Positions 17,825 through 27,522 of a DNA stretch of 64,000 bases are shown in pieces; position 1 is the stretch's first letter; each line of letters starts with the position of its first letter. Origin of the DNA: an uncultured Clostridia bacterium (GTDB lineage: Bacteria; Bacillota; Clostridia; Christensenellales; Borkfalkiaceae); contig CATLBN010000003.1 in NCBI GenBank assembly GCA_949878885.1, positions 37,536-101,535 on the forward strand, in the 5' to 3' direction. The position numbers and the translations under genes were made by a program. Below the pieces are notes generated by a model. It did no database searches, was not told the DNA's origin, and worked only from the letters and a program-made list of their open reading frames with translations.

Positions 17825-18901
17825 ATGAAAGAAGAAAAGGTTTATTTAACTTTACAAAACGGTAAACAATTTCAAGGTTACCGTTTCGGTGCAAACGGGG
17901 AAATTATAGGGGAACTTGTTTTTACCACCGGAATGACGGGCTATATAGAAACGCTTACCGACCCCAGCTATTACGGACAGATTGTAACCCAGACTTTTCC
18001 GCTTATAGGTAACTACGGTATGATAACGGCAGACGCCGAAAGTACCAAACCTTGGGTTTCCGCATATATTGTACGCGAAAAGTGTGAAACCCCGTCTAAT
18101 TTCAGATGCGAAGAAACGCTTAATAAATATCTGAAAGATAATAATATAGTAGGCATTTACGGTATAGATACCCGTGAACTCACAAAAATAGTCCGCGAAG
18201 CAGGCGTTATGAATGCGGCGATAACAAATAAACCTATTGTTGATTTTAATAAAATTCAATCATATTCAATAAAAAACGCCGTAAAAAACGTTACTTGTTT
18301 AAATGCGGTTTACAGCGGTAATCCCCAAGGTTTAAAGGTTGCCGTTTGGGATTTCGGCGCAAAAGATAATATCGTACGCGAACTTGAAAAACGCGGCTGT
18401 TACTGCATAAAAATTCCGTCATATTGGACGGCAGAGCAGATATTGGCGCTTGAAGCAGACGGCTTAATGCTTACAAACGGTCCGGGTGACCCTGCGGAAA
18501 ATACCGAGATTATCAAGCACATAAAAAAGCTCGCAGGAAAACTTCCTATTTTCGGAATTTGCTTGGGGCATCAGCTTTTTGCTCTTGCAATGGGCGGAAA
18601 AACAAAAAAAATGAAGTACGGTCACAGGGGAGCAAATCAGCCGGTTAAAAATCTTGAAACGGGCAGAGTATATATTTCAAGTCAAAATCACGGTTATGAA
18701 GTTATTTCTTCAAGTTTGGAAAACAAAGCGGTATTAAGCTATATCAACGCCAACGACGGCACCTGCGAAGGTTTTGATTATCCGGAACTAAACGCATATA
18801 CCGTTCAATTTCATCCAGAAGCTTGCGGCGGACCTCGCGATACGTCGTTTTTGTTCGATAAATTCATTAACAATATGAAGGAGGGTAAGCGCAATGCCTA
18901 A
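17825..18901 (+). CDS. carA: carbamoyl-phosphate synthase small subunit
   Basis: CarA is the glutaminase subunit that supplies ammonia to CarB for carbamoyl phosphate, used for pyrimidines and arginine. The N-terminal CPSase small domain (TGMTGYIETLTDPSY) precedes a class I amidotransferase domain with the nucleophile in FGICLGHQLFALA and His/Glu in FHPEACGGP. Length (358 residues) is normal. AAGGTG lies upstream of the ATG. The end overlaps carB by 8 bp. Confidence 0.96.
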   Translation: MKEEKVYLTLQNGKQFQGYRFGANGEIIGELVFTTGMTGYIETLTDPSYYGQIVTQTFPLIGNYGMITADAESTKPWVSAYIVREKCETPSNFRCEETLNKYLKDNNIVGIYGIDTRELTKIVREAGVMNAAITNKPIVDFNKIQSYSIKNAVKNVTCLNAVYSGNPQGLKVAVWDFGAKDNIVRELEKRGCYCIKIPSYWTAEQILALEADGLMLTNGPGDPAENTEIIKHIKKLAGKLPIFGICLGHQLFALAMGGKTKKMKYGHRGANQPVKNLETGRVYISSQNHGYEVISSSLENKAVLSYINANDGTCEGFDYPELNAYTVQFHPEACGGPRDTSFLFDKFINNMKEGKRNA

Positions 18902-21900
18902 AAGAGACGATATTAAAAAAGTTTTGGTAATAGGTTCAGGTCCGATAGTTATAGGACAGGCTGCGGAATTCGACTATGCTGGCGCTCAGGCGTGCAGGGT
19001 TTTGAAAGATGCCGGAATAAACGTTGTGCTTTGCAATTCCAATCCGGCGACAATTATGACGGATAGGGCGCTTGCCGATGAAATTTATCTTGAACCGCTT
19101 ACGGCAGATACGCTAAAAAGAATTATTATTAAAGAACAGCCCGACAGTCTGTTGGCTTCGCTTGGCGGACAAACAGGACTTACTTTGGGCTGCCAGCTTG
19201 CCAAGTCGGGTTTTCTTGCCGAACACGGCGTAAAACTGATAGGCGTAAATTTGGAATCCATTGACCGTGCCGAGGACAGAGAGCTTTTTAAAGCAACAAT
19301 GCAAAAAATTAATCAGCCGGTTGTTCCTTCGGATATAGCATATACGGTTGAAGAATGCGTTGATATTGCGGAAAAAATAGGCTATCCGGTAATAGTCCGT
19401 CCTGCATATACGCTTGGCGGCGCAGGCGGCGGTGTGGCAAAAGACGAGGAAGAACTGCGTTTAATTTCGCATAACGGTCTTATGCTGTCGCCTATAACGC
19501 AAGTTCTTATAGAAAAGTATATAGGCGGTTGGAAAGAAATCGAATTTGAAGTTTTACGAGACGGAGCCGGCAATGTGCTTACCGTTTGTTCAATGGAAAA
19601 CTTTGACCCTGTCGGAATTCACACGGGCGACTCTATAGTAATTGCGCCTGCCGTTACGCTATCCGATAAGGAATATCAAATGCTGCGTACGGCATCGCTT
19701 GATATTATAAGCGAATTGAAAATCGAAGGCGGCTGTAACTGCCAATTTGCTTTAAATCCCGACTCTTTCGAGTACTCCGTTATAGAAGTTAACCCCAGAG
19801 TTTCCAGGTCTTCGGCGCTTGCTTCAAAGGCCACAGGTTATCCGATAGCTAAAGTTGCAACTAAAATTGCGTTAGGATATACATTGGACGAAATTAGAAA
19901 CGACGTTACAGGCAAAACTTTTGCCTGCTTTGAGCCTACGTTGGATTATGTAGTTGTAAAACTTCCCAAATGGCCGTTTGATAAATTTTTATATGCAAAA
20001 CGCAACCTAGGCACGCGTATGAAAGCGACGGGCGAGGTTATGGCTATAGGCACAAGCTTTGAAATGGCAATTATGAAAGCCGTGCGCGGCGCGGAAATTT
20101 CTGCAGGAACGCTTAATTTACCCAAAATCTGCGAACTAAGCGACAGCGAAATAAACGATAGACTTTACGAGCTTACAGACGAGAGGCTTTTTATAGTTTA
20201 CGAAGCTATTAAACGCGGAGTTTCCATAGATAAAATATACGATATTACAAAAATTGACGAATGGTTTTTGAATAAACTGAAAAATCTTTCCGACTTTGAG
20301 AAGGAAATACACGGTAAAGCTATTACAAAAGAGCAGTATTTACGTGCAAAAAAAATGGGGTATCCCGATAAAGAACTTGAAAAACTTTCAGGTAATAAAC
20401 TTCCGATGCACAGAAACGCCGTTTTTAAAATGGTAGATACTTGCGGCGCCGAATTTTCCGCGCAAACGCCGTATTTTTATTCGACTTACGACGAAAAAGA
20501 ACACGACGAGGCAAAACCGTATGTTGCGAAAAGCAATAAAAAGCGAATTATAGTTATCGGCTCGGGTCCTATAAGAATAGGACAAGGAATAGAATTCGAT
20601 TATTCCTCGGTACACTGCGTTTGGGCTTTAAAAAGACTTGGCTACGAAGTAATTATTATAAATAATAACCCTGAAACGGTTTCTACTGATTTTGATACGG
20701 CGGACAGACTGTATTTTGAAGCGCTTACGCCCGAAGACGTGCAAAACGTAATCGATATAGAAAAACCTTACGGCGTTGTTATTACTTTCGGAGGTCAAAC
20801 GGCAATTAAACTTTGCGGTTATCTCGCTAAAAAAGGCGTGCGCATAATGGGCACGCCTGCGGACAGCGTTGATTTAGCGGAGGACAGAGAGCGTTTTGAC
20901 GAATTGCTTGAACAGTTCGGAATTGCGCGCCCCAAGGGATTAACGGTTATGACCAAAGCCGCGGCATTGCAAGCGGCTGAAAAATTGGGTTATCCGGTAC
21001 TTTTGCGTCCTTCATACGTTATCGGCGGTCAGAATATGACCATTGCGTTTACGCAAAACGATATAGAAAGATATATGGACGTAATTTTGGCCCAGAAAAT
21101 CGAAAACCCCGTGCTTTGCGACAAATATCTTATGGGAACGGAACTTGAAGTAGACGCTATTTCCGACGGAGTTGACGTTTTAATTCCGGGAATAATGCAG
21201 CACATAGAGCGCGCCGGCGTGCACAGCGGCGATTCCATTGCCGTCTATCCTCCTTATAATTTGAGCGATGCAATGCTTAAAAAGGTTGTGGATATTTCAA
21301 CCAAACTTGCAATTTCGCTTAATACCAAGGGTTTAATAAATATTCAATATCTTATTTATCAAAACGAATTGTATGTTATAGAGGTAAACCCCAGAGCTTC
21401 GCGTACAATACCGTATATTTCAAAAGTAACGGGCGTGCCAATGGTTGACCTTGCAACAAAAATTCTTACGGGCGCCAAACTTAAAAAACTCGGTTACGGA
21501 ACAGGACTTTATCCCAATTCGCCTTATGTTGCGGTTAAAGTACCCGTATTTTCGTTTGAAAAGCTTAACGACGTAAATTCGCAGTTGGGTCCTGAGATGA
21601 AATCAACGGGAGAAGTGCTTGGTATAGGTAAAACTATAGAAGAAGCGCTGTATAAAGGACTTGTTTCTGCCGGATTTAATATGAAACAACCCGATAAGAG
21701 GCGCGCGCCCGGAATTTATTTTACTATAAACGACCAAGACAAGTTTGAAATTGTAAATTTGGTTAAAAAATTTGCCGACCTCGGTTTAAGACTTTATGCT
21801 ACAAAAGGCACGGCCGCCATAATAAGAAGTATGGGGTTTGAATGTACCGATGTTGCAAGGCTTTCTTCCAACGAAGAAATTTTTAAATTGATGGACGAAG

Positions 21901-22943
21901 GCAAGGTTGATTATATTGTTTATACAGGCAAAACCGACGTTGAATCTATTTCAAACTATATAAGTTTACATCATCATGCAATTTTACTTGGTATAACCGT
22001 TTTAACGTCGCTTGATACGGCTAACGCGCTTGCGGACTGTATTGCAGGTCGATATAACGAATTTAATACCGAACTTGTTGATATAAATAATTTGAGAAAA
22101 GAAAAGTTAAAACTGGAATTCTGCAAAATGCAGAGTCAGGGTAACGACTATATTTTCTTTAATAATATGGACGGAAGAATAACCTGCCCCGAGTCGCTTG
22201 CTATTAATTTTTCCGACAGGCATTTCGGCATAGGCGCAGACGGTGTGGTTTTAATTGAAAAATCTGAGTGCGCCAATGCTAAAATGCGGGTGTTCAATCG
22301 CGACGGAAGCAACGGCGGGATGGCGGCAAATCCGTTGAGATGCGTGGCGAAATATCTTTTCGATAACGGCTTTGCGGATGAAAATATGACTGTTGAAACG
22401 TGTAACGGCGTTAAAAAACTTTCGGTAAATTCGTTTAACGGCAAGGCAAGTTCCGTCAGTGTAAATTTGGGTAAACCTGAATTCGAAGGCAGTAAAATTC
22501 CTTCTTTATTCAATGGCGACGTTATAAAAAAGAGCGTAAATTTCGGCGGTAAAGATTACGAAATAACGCTTGTAAACGTAGGGAATCCGCATTGCGTTAT
22601 TTTCTGCGACAAAACAGACGATATCGATTTAGACGCGCTGGGACAAGCCGTTAGCGAATCCGGTAATTTTCCCAAAGGTATATACGTTGAATGCGTTAGG
22701 GTGGTCAACAACGTAACGCTGAAAATGCGTGTTTGGGAAAAATTAAACGGAGAAACCTGGTCTTGCGGAACTGCGGCAGTTGCGGCGGCAGTTACGGCGG
22801 CGGTATGCGGCTATTGTTTGTACGGCGAAATTATTACTGTTAAATTGTTGGGCGGCGACTTGTTTGTTAAATATTACAGAGGCGGTAACGCCGAACTTGA
22901 CGGCTCCGTTAAACTCACTTATAAAGGTTCAATAGAGATTTAA
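18894..22943 (+). CDS. carB: carbamoyl-phosphate synthase large subunit fused to a DapF-like domain
   Basis: Residues 1-1070 are a complete CarB: two ATP-grasp halves (each opening with a GSGPI/IGQG nucleotide motif, near residues 14 and 555) and an allosteric MGS-like domain (about 930-1065). Without a break the chain continues into a diaminopimelate epimerase-like domain, residues 1074-1349 (KMQSQGNDYIFF, RHFGIGADGVVL, VGNPHCVIF, NGETWSCGTAA). In DapF two cysteines swap the alpha proton; the second is here (C1291) but the first is Ala1144 (GGMAANPLRC in place of the usual MCGNG form). The frame is open throughout and no internal start with a ribosome site is seen at the junction, so the fusion is likely real. 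CarB activity is expected; epimerase activity is doubtful. Confidence 0.93.
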   Translation: MPKRDDIKKVLVIGSGPIVIGQAAEFDYAGAQACRVLKDAGINVVLCNSNPATIMTDRALADEIYLEPLTADTLKRIIIKEQPDSLLASLGGQTGLTLGCQLAKSGFLAEHGVKLIGVNLESIDRAEDRELFKATMQKINQPVVPSDIAYTVEECVDIAEKIGYPVIVRPAYTLGGAGGGVAKDEEELRLISHNGLMLSPITQVLIEKYIGGWKEIEFEVLRDGAGNVLTVCSMENFDPVGIHTGDSIVIAPAVTLSDKEYQMLRTASLDIISELKIEGGCNCQFALNPDSFEYSVIEVNPRVSRSSALASKATGYPIAKVATKIALGYTLDEIRNDVTGKTFACFEPTLDYVVVKLPKWPFDKFLYAKRNLGTRMKATGEVMAIGTSFEMAIMKAVRGAEISAGTLNLPKICELSDSEINDRLYELTDERLFIVYEAIKRGVSIDKIYDITKIDEWFLNKLKNLSDFEKEIHGKAITKEQYLRAKKMGYPDKELEKLSGNKLPMHRNAVFKMVDTCGAEFSAQTPYFYSTYDEKEHDEAKPYVAKSNKKRIIVIGSGPIRIGQGIEFDYSSVHCVWALKRLGYEVIIINNNPETVSTDFDTADRLYFEALTPEDVQNVIDIEKPYGVVITFGGQTAIKLCGYLAKKGVRIMGTPADSVDLAEDRERFDELLEQFGIARPKGLTVMTKAAALQAAEKLGYPVLLRPSYVIGGQNMTIAFTQNDIERYMDVILAQKIENPVLCDKYLMGTELEVDAISDGVDVLIPGIMQHIERAGVHSGDSIAVYPPYNLSDAMLKKVVDISTKLAISLNTKGLINIQYLIYQNELYVIEVNPRASRTIPYISKVTGVPMVDLATKILTGAKLKKLGYGTGLYPNSPYVAVKVPVFSFEKLNDVNSQLGPEMKSTGEVLGIGKTIEEALYKGLVSAGFNMKQPDKRRAPGIYFTINDQDKFEIVNLVKKFADLGLRLYATKGTAAIIRSMGFECTDVARLSSNEEIFKLMDEGKVDYIVYTGKTDVESISNYISLHHHAILLGITVLTSLDTANALADCIAGRYNEFNTELVDINNLRKEKLKLEFCKMQSQGNDYIFFNNMDGRITCPESLAINFSDRHFGIGADGVVLIEKSECANAKMRVFNRDGSNGGMAANPLRCVAKYLFDNGFADENMTVETCNGVKKLSVNSFNGKASSVSVNLGKPEFEGSKIPSLFNGDVIKKSVNFGGKDYEITLVNVGNPHCVIFCDKTDDIDLDALGQAVSESGNFPKGIYVECVRVVNNVTLKMRVWEKLNGETWSCGTAAVAAAVTAAVCGYCLYGEIITVKLLGGDLFVKYYRGGNAELDGSVKLTYKGSIEI

Positions 22944-22944
22944 A

Positions 22945-24072
22945 ATGATATATTTAGACAATGCGGCTACCACTAAACCCGATACAGGCGGGCTTAAAGC
23001 AGCTGAAAAATATATTTTGGAAAATTATTTTAACCCATCCGCATTATATGCGGATGGGTACAACGTTCATCGTGCTTTAAAAGATGCGGCAAATAACGTA
23101 CTTTCGGTTATTTGCAATAGCGCAGAATATGAACTAATATTTACGTCGGGAGGAACGGAAGCTGATAATACGGCTGTTTTCGGCGGCGGCAAGCGCGGAA
23201 ATATTGTAACGACAATGGGTGAACACTCTGCAGTATTCGCTGCGGTTAACGAATTGAAGCAAAGAGGTTTAGAAGTAAGGTTTGCCGATTTAAACGCAGA
23301 CGGAAGCGTTAATGCCGAAAGTCTTTTAAGTTTAATAGACGAAAAAACCTCGCTTGTTTCGGTTATCCATATAAATAACGAAACGGGCGCAGTGAACGAC
23401 GTTGTCAAATTATCGGCGGCGGTTAAATTAAAAAATAAATTTACATTGTTTCATTCCGACGGTATTCAGGCTTTCGGCAAAATTCCGTTTAAAATAACAA
23501 AAGATATTGATATGTACTCGGTAAGCGCACATAAAATCGGAGGATTAAAAGGGTGCGGAGCGCTTATAAAGAAAAAAAATATTAAAATTAAGCCGCTGAT
23601 TTACGGCGGCGGACAGCAGAACGGTATGAGAAGCGGCACCGAAAACGTGTTTGCAATTAAAAATTTTGAATACTGCGCAATTAAAAGATATGCCGAATTA
23701 ACCGAAAATTTTAAAAAAGTAAGCGCAGTTAAAAGTGTTTTTGTTAAACGGCTTGACAATAAATTATTTAAATTTATATCTTCCGAAAATGTTTCTCCGT
23801 ATATATTATGCGTAGGCGCATACGGCGTTCGCGGAGAAACAATTTTGCACGAAGCCAACGATAACGGACTGTTGATTGGGACAGGGTCTGCGTGTTCGTC
23901 TAACGATAAAAAGCGGTATTCGCGCATTATTTTGGCTTGCGGAATAGGAGAAACAATTGCCGACGGTATTCTTAGACTCAGTTTTTCGCCTGAAAATACG
24001 GTTGAAGAAGCCGAGCGTGCGGCTGAAATTTTAAATAGGATTGTTGCAAACAGAAAAAAGGTAATGGAATAA
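22945..24072 (+). CDS. cysteine desulfurase, NifS/IscS-like
   Basis: This PLP enzyme takes sulfur from cysteine and passes it on as a persulfide. The PLP lysine lies in SAHKIGGLKGCGAL; the mobile catalytic cysteine is in GTGSACSSNDKK; the N-terminal YLDNAATTKP is typical. At 375 residues it is close to the short ThiI-partner type. It starts 2 bases after carB-dapF and its stop overlaps the thiI start (TAATGG), so it is very likely the dedicated sulfur donor for ThiI, as with NifZ-ThiI pairs in other Gram-positives. Confidence 0.93.
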   Translation: MIYLDNAATTKPDTGGLKAAEKYILENYFNPSALYADGYNVHRALKDAANNVLSVICNSAEYELIFTSGGTEADNTAVFGGGKRGNIVTTMGEHSAVFAAVNELKQRGLEVRFADLNADGSVNAESLLSLIDEKTSLVSVIHINNETGAVNDVVKLSAAVKLKNKFTLFHSDGIQAFGKIPFKITKDIDMYSVSAHKIGGLKGCGALIKKKNIKIKPLIYGGGQQNGMRSGTENVFAIKNFEYCAIKRYAELTENFKKVSAVKSVFVKRLDNKLFKFISSENVSPYILCVGAYGVRGETILHEANDNGLLIGTGSACSSNDKKRYSRIILACGIGETIADGILRLSFSPENTVEEAERAAEILNRIVANRKKVME

Positions 24073-25226
24073 TGGAAAAAGTTATTATAATAAGATATTC
24101 TGAAATTCATTTGAAAGGCAAAAACAGAGGTTATTTTGAAAGAGTTTTTGCCGTTAATATTGAAAAAACCTTAAAAGGTTTACGCCACGAAACGCACAGA
24201 CAGAGCGGTAGGTATTTAATAGAAAATTTCGACGAATGCGAAACGCAGACAATTTTAGAGCGCCTTAAACGCGTATTCGGCATTCATACGTACAGTATCG
24301 CTTTAAAAGTCGATTCGGAAATCGATAAAATTTATGCTGCAGCACAGGAAGTTTGCGGTTCGGCAGGAAAATTCAAAGTAGACACGCATAGAGCAGACAA
24401 AAAATTTCCGCTTAATTCAATGCAAATAAGCGCTGAAATAGGCGGAAGATTGTTAAATAATAACCATACTTTAAGCGTTGATGTTAGAAATCCTGATTTT
24501 ATTGTCCGTATAGACGTTAGAGAAAACGGCACAACCCTTGTATTTAACGAATTTTTAAAGGGTGCGGGCGGAATGCCGGTTGGCACGTCGGGCAAAGGTA
24601 TGCTTTTGATTTCCGGCGGAATAGACAGCCCTGTGGCAGGACATATGATTGCAAAACGCGGAATGAACATAGATTGCATTCATTTTCACAGTTATCCTTA
24701 TACGAATATGCAAGCCCGCGATAAGGTTATAGACCTTGCCGGCGTGCTTGCAAAATATACTTGCGGAACAAAACTTTGCATAGTTTCCGTAACTCATATA
24801 CAGGAAGAAATCCACGCAAAATGCAACGGAGATTATATGGTTACTCTATTACGGCGTTTTATGATGAGAATTGCGGAAAGGGTTGCCGCAAAGTGCGGCG
24901 CACAGTGCTTAATTACGGGCGAAAGCTTGGGGCAAGTGGCAAGTCAAACTGTGGAGGGAATAACTTCGTCAAACAGCGTTGTCGAAAAGTTACCTGTACT
25001 TCGTCCGCTTTGCGGTTTTGACAAGGACGAAATTATAGAACGAAGCAGGGAAATAGGCGCCTACGATATTTCCATTCAGCCATACGAGGACTGCTGTACT
25101 GTATTTTTGCCTAAACATCCCGTAATAAAACCCGATTTATCGGATGTTTTAAAAGAAGAAGCAAAGTTAGACGTGGAAAAACTTATTTGCGAAGCAATGG
25201 ATGCGCTTGAAATTATAAAACTATAA
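24072..25226 (+). CDS. thiI: tRNA 4-thiouridine synthetase
   Basis: ThiI adenylates uridine 8 of tRNA and inserts sulfur delivered by the preceding desulfurase. An N-terminal ferredoxin-like and THUMP region (residues 1-165) leads into a PP-loop domain beginning LLISGGIDSPVAGHMIAKRG. ITGESLGQVASQT and PYEDCCTVFLPKHP are family signatures. There is no C-terminal rhodanese domain, as is normal in Firmicutes (384 residues). The last 6 bases overlap the end of the convergent penicillin-binding protein gene. Confidence 0.95.
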   Translation: MEKVIIIRYSEIHLKGKNRGYFERVFAVNIEKTLKGLRHETHRQSGRYLIENFDECETQTILERLKRVFGIHTYSIALKVDSEIDKIYAAAQEVCGSAGKFKVDTHRADKKFPLNSMQISAEIGGRLLNNNHTLSVDVRNPDFIVRIDVRENGTTLVFNEFLKGAGGMPVGTSGKGMLLISGGIDSPVAGHMIAKRGMNIDCIHFHSYPYTNMQARDKVIDLAGVLAKYTCGTKLCIVSVTHIQEEIHAKCNGDYMVTLLRRFMMRIAERVAAKCGAQCLITGESLGQVASQTVEGITSSNSVVEKLPVLRPLCGFDKDEIIERSREIGAYDISIQPYEDCCTVFLPKHPVIKPDLSDVLKEEAKLDVEKLICEAMDALEIIKL

Positions 25227-27443
25227 ATTATACCAATCGTTATTTGCGATATCGGGAATTTTTATTTGAATAGACGAATTGTCTTTTTGTAAATTTATTG
25301 CGGGCAGGATTATTTCTTGTCCGTATATTTTTTTATCTCCGTTTAAATAATAAGGCGTAACGGTATAAATATAACGGCCTTCTGCTGGCTTGTCTGTAAT
25401 AGATTTTTGCCAGCCTCCGTTATAAATAGTTTCAAAATTGCCGTTTTTACCACGTTTTATAATATATGCATAGTACTTTGTGTGACATAATTCTATATTT
25501 ACTTCATTATTTTTAACTGAAATTACAGGTGTTGCAATGGAAGGTGAAGAGAATCTGTTGCTTTGTTCTTTTGGCAGGTTGCCGGATTTTGCTTTTACGG
25601 TTAAAATGTTTAATTTGGGGCAAATAGGATCGGCAAGAATAATTTTGTTATTATCATAATATTCTTCTGCGTCAATTTCTATATTTTCGGTGCCGTCGGT
25701 TGTGTTAAGTGCGGCAGGAGTGTGTTCTTTATAGAGTTCCTCCAACAGCTGTTTTAGGTATAAACAGCTGTTTCCTCCACCTGTAATGGGCAATCGCTTG
25801 TTATTTTTATCTCCCAACCAAACGCAAATGCGGTGTTCGGTTGTGTAACCTATTGCGTAAGCGTCGGTATTTCCTTCGGCGTTGCCGCAAGTGCCCGTTT
25901 TTGCCGCAACGTCAAATTTTAAATTTTTAAGTTTTTTTGCGGTTCCGCTCTTTGCCGTTTCTTTTAAAACGTCGTTAATAATCGAACAGGTGCCTTCGGA
26001 AAACACACGGTTTTCGTATCTATCGTGTTTATATATTGTTTGTCCGCTTTTGGAAACTATTTTATTTATAAAACGCGAAGGCGCATAATAGCCGCCGCTT
26101 TGAAAAGTGCCGTAGCTATCGGATATTTCTATGAGGTTAAGACCGTATTTCATACCGCCGAGCGCAAGCGGTAGATTTTTGTCTTCGTCTTCAAGTGCAA
26201 TATTCATTCGCATAAGATATTTTTCGGCGTTTTTAACAGTTAATGAATTAAGTGTTTTAATCGCGGGCACGTTGTAGCTGTTTATAATACTGTCTTTAAC
26301 GGAAACGTATCCGTGATATTTTTTATCGTAATTTTCTGGCGAGTATCCGTTATAGTCAACTTTTTCGTCTAAAATTCGCGTGTAGGAATTTATTATATTT
26401 TCATCTATTGCAGGAGCATATACGGCAAACGGTTTTATTGTTGACCCCGGCTGTCGCTTTGCAAATCCTATTGTGGATTTATATGCTTTTATTTCTCCGT
26501 TTGCAGACGTTACTATAACGGCATTGTCTGTTTCAAAAGGTATTTTTTCTATATAATCTTGTAAATTTTGATTGAGATTGGTATATATTTTACAGCCGTC
26601 GGTAAGCGAATAAAAATTTAAATCTATCTCTGATAATTCTTCGAATATACCGTCTATATAATCAGAGTTTTTACCTGCCTGCCGCGTTTTTTTTGCGTTA
26701 AGGGGCTGTGCTTTTGCATTTTTTAACGTGGGTTCGTCTATATATCCGCAAACGTTCATAGCATCAAGCACGGTGTTTCTGCGTGAAATGCTTTTTTCAG
26801 GATTTTTAAAAGGCGAATAATTATTTGGAGAGGTTAAAAGTCCTACAAGCGTGGCACTTTCTGTAAGAGAAAGTTCTTCGGCTTTTTTATCAAAATAAAA
26901 TTCCGCTGCGCTTTGCAAACCGTAGCAGCTGTGTCCGAAATAAATAGTGTTCAGATACATTTCGAGTATTTTGTTTTTTTCGTATCTTTTTTCCAGCTGT
27001 TTTGTAAGTTTTATTTCTTCAAGTTTTCTTTTAATGGTTTTTTCGTTTGAAAGATGGGTGTTTTTGATAAGCTGTTGGCTAATGGTAGAGGCGCCCTCTT
27101 TAAAAGAGCGCGAAACAAGGTTTTTATAAAATGCTTTAACCATTCTTTTGTAGTTTAACCCGTCGTGTTTAAAAAACGTTCTGTCTTCGGATGCGATAAA
27201 TGCATTTACGGTATGATTTTGCAGTTTTTCCAAACATACGCTTTTTCGGTTTCCTGTGAGGGAGGCGTTTACAACTTCGTTGCCGTCTTCGTCAAAAATC
27301 TGTATTGATTGGTCTGGGTTAATAAGCTTGCTTTCGTCAAGCTTTGCGTTGCGCGTAATTATAAAAAACGCGGCAAATGCGCTTGTAACCAAAATTGCGG
27401 CGCTTAATAATACTATTAAAAAAACTTTTAAAAACTTAGTCAT
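25221..27443 (-). CDS. class A penicillin-binding protein (glycosyltransferase/transpeptidase)
   Basis: This bifunctional cell-wall enzyme polymerises and cross-links peptidoglycan outside the membrane. Residues 5-30 are the membrane anchor. The GT51 domain follows, with catalytic Glu86 in ASEDRTFFKHDG and EGASTISQQL. The transpeptidase has its active serine at S334 (STIK), SYN at 389-391 and KTGT at 515-518. About 140 C-terminal residues look like a fibronectin-type or similar beta domain. No ribosome site precedes the ATG, and the promoter is very close. It overlaps thiI by 6 bp tail to tail. The subtype (1a or other) cannot be fixed. Confidence 0.95.
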   Translation of the reverse strand: MTKFLKVFLIVLLSAAILVTSAFAAFFIITRNAKLDESKLINPDQSIQIFDEDGNEVVNASLTGNRKSVCLEKLQNHTVNAFIASEDRTFFKHDGLNYKRMVKAFYKNLVSRSFKEGASTISQQLIKNTHLSNEKTIKRKLEEIKLTKQLEKRYEKNKILEMYLNTIYFGHSCYGLQSAAEFYFDKKAEELSLTESATLVGLLTSPNNYSPFKNPEKSISRRNTVLDAMNVCGYIDEPTLKNAKAQPLNAKKTRQAGKNSDYIDGIFEELSEIDLNFYSLTDGCKIYTNLNQNLQDYIEKIPFETDNAVIVTSANGEIKAYKSTIGFAKRQPGSTIKPFAVYAPAIDENIINSYTRILDEKVDYNGYSPENYDKKYHGYVSVKDSIINSYNVPAIKTLNSLTVKNAEKYLMRMNIALEDEDKNLPLALGGMKYGLNLIEISDSYGTFQSGGYYAPSRFINKIVSKSGQTIYKHDRYENRVFSEGTCSIINDVLKETAKSGTAKKLKNLKFDVAAKTGTCGNAEGNTDAYAIGYTTEHRICVWLGDKNNKRLPITGGGNSCLYLKQLLEELYKEHTPAALNTTDGTENIEIDAEEYYDNNKIILADPICPKLNILTVKAKSGNLPKEQSNRFSSPSIATPVISVKNNEVNIELCHTKYYAYIIKRGKNGNFETIYNGGWQKSITDKPAEGRYIYTVTPYYLNGDKKIYGQEIILPAINLQKDNSSIQIKIPDIANNDWYNL

Positions 27444-27452
27444 TGTAATTAG

Positions 27453-27480
27453 TATTTATAAAATTAAAATATTGTTGCAA
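27453..27480 (-). promoter_or_regulatory. probable promoter of the penicillin-binding protein gene
   Basis: Minus strand: TTGCAA, 16-bp spacer, TAAATA. The -10 box ends only nine bases before the ATG, so the transcript would have almost no leader. Confidence 0.5.
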
Positions 27481-27485
27481 ATCTA

Positions 27486-27514
27486 TTGAAAAATTTCTTA
27501 AAAAACAGTATAAT
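27486..27514 (+). promoter_or_regulatory. sigma-A promoter of the miaB operon
   Basis: TTGAAA, 17-bp spacer, TATAAT. The miaB ATG begins eight bases after the -10 box, so transcription should begin within a base or two of it. Confidence 0.8.
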
Positions 27515-27522
27515 CAATTTAT

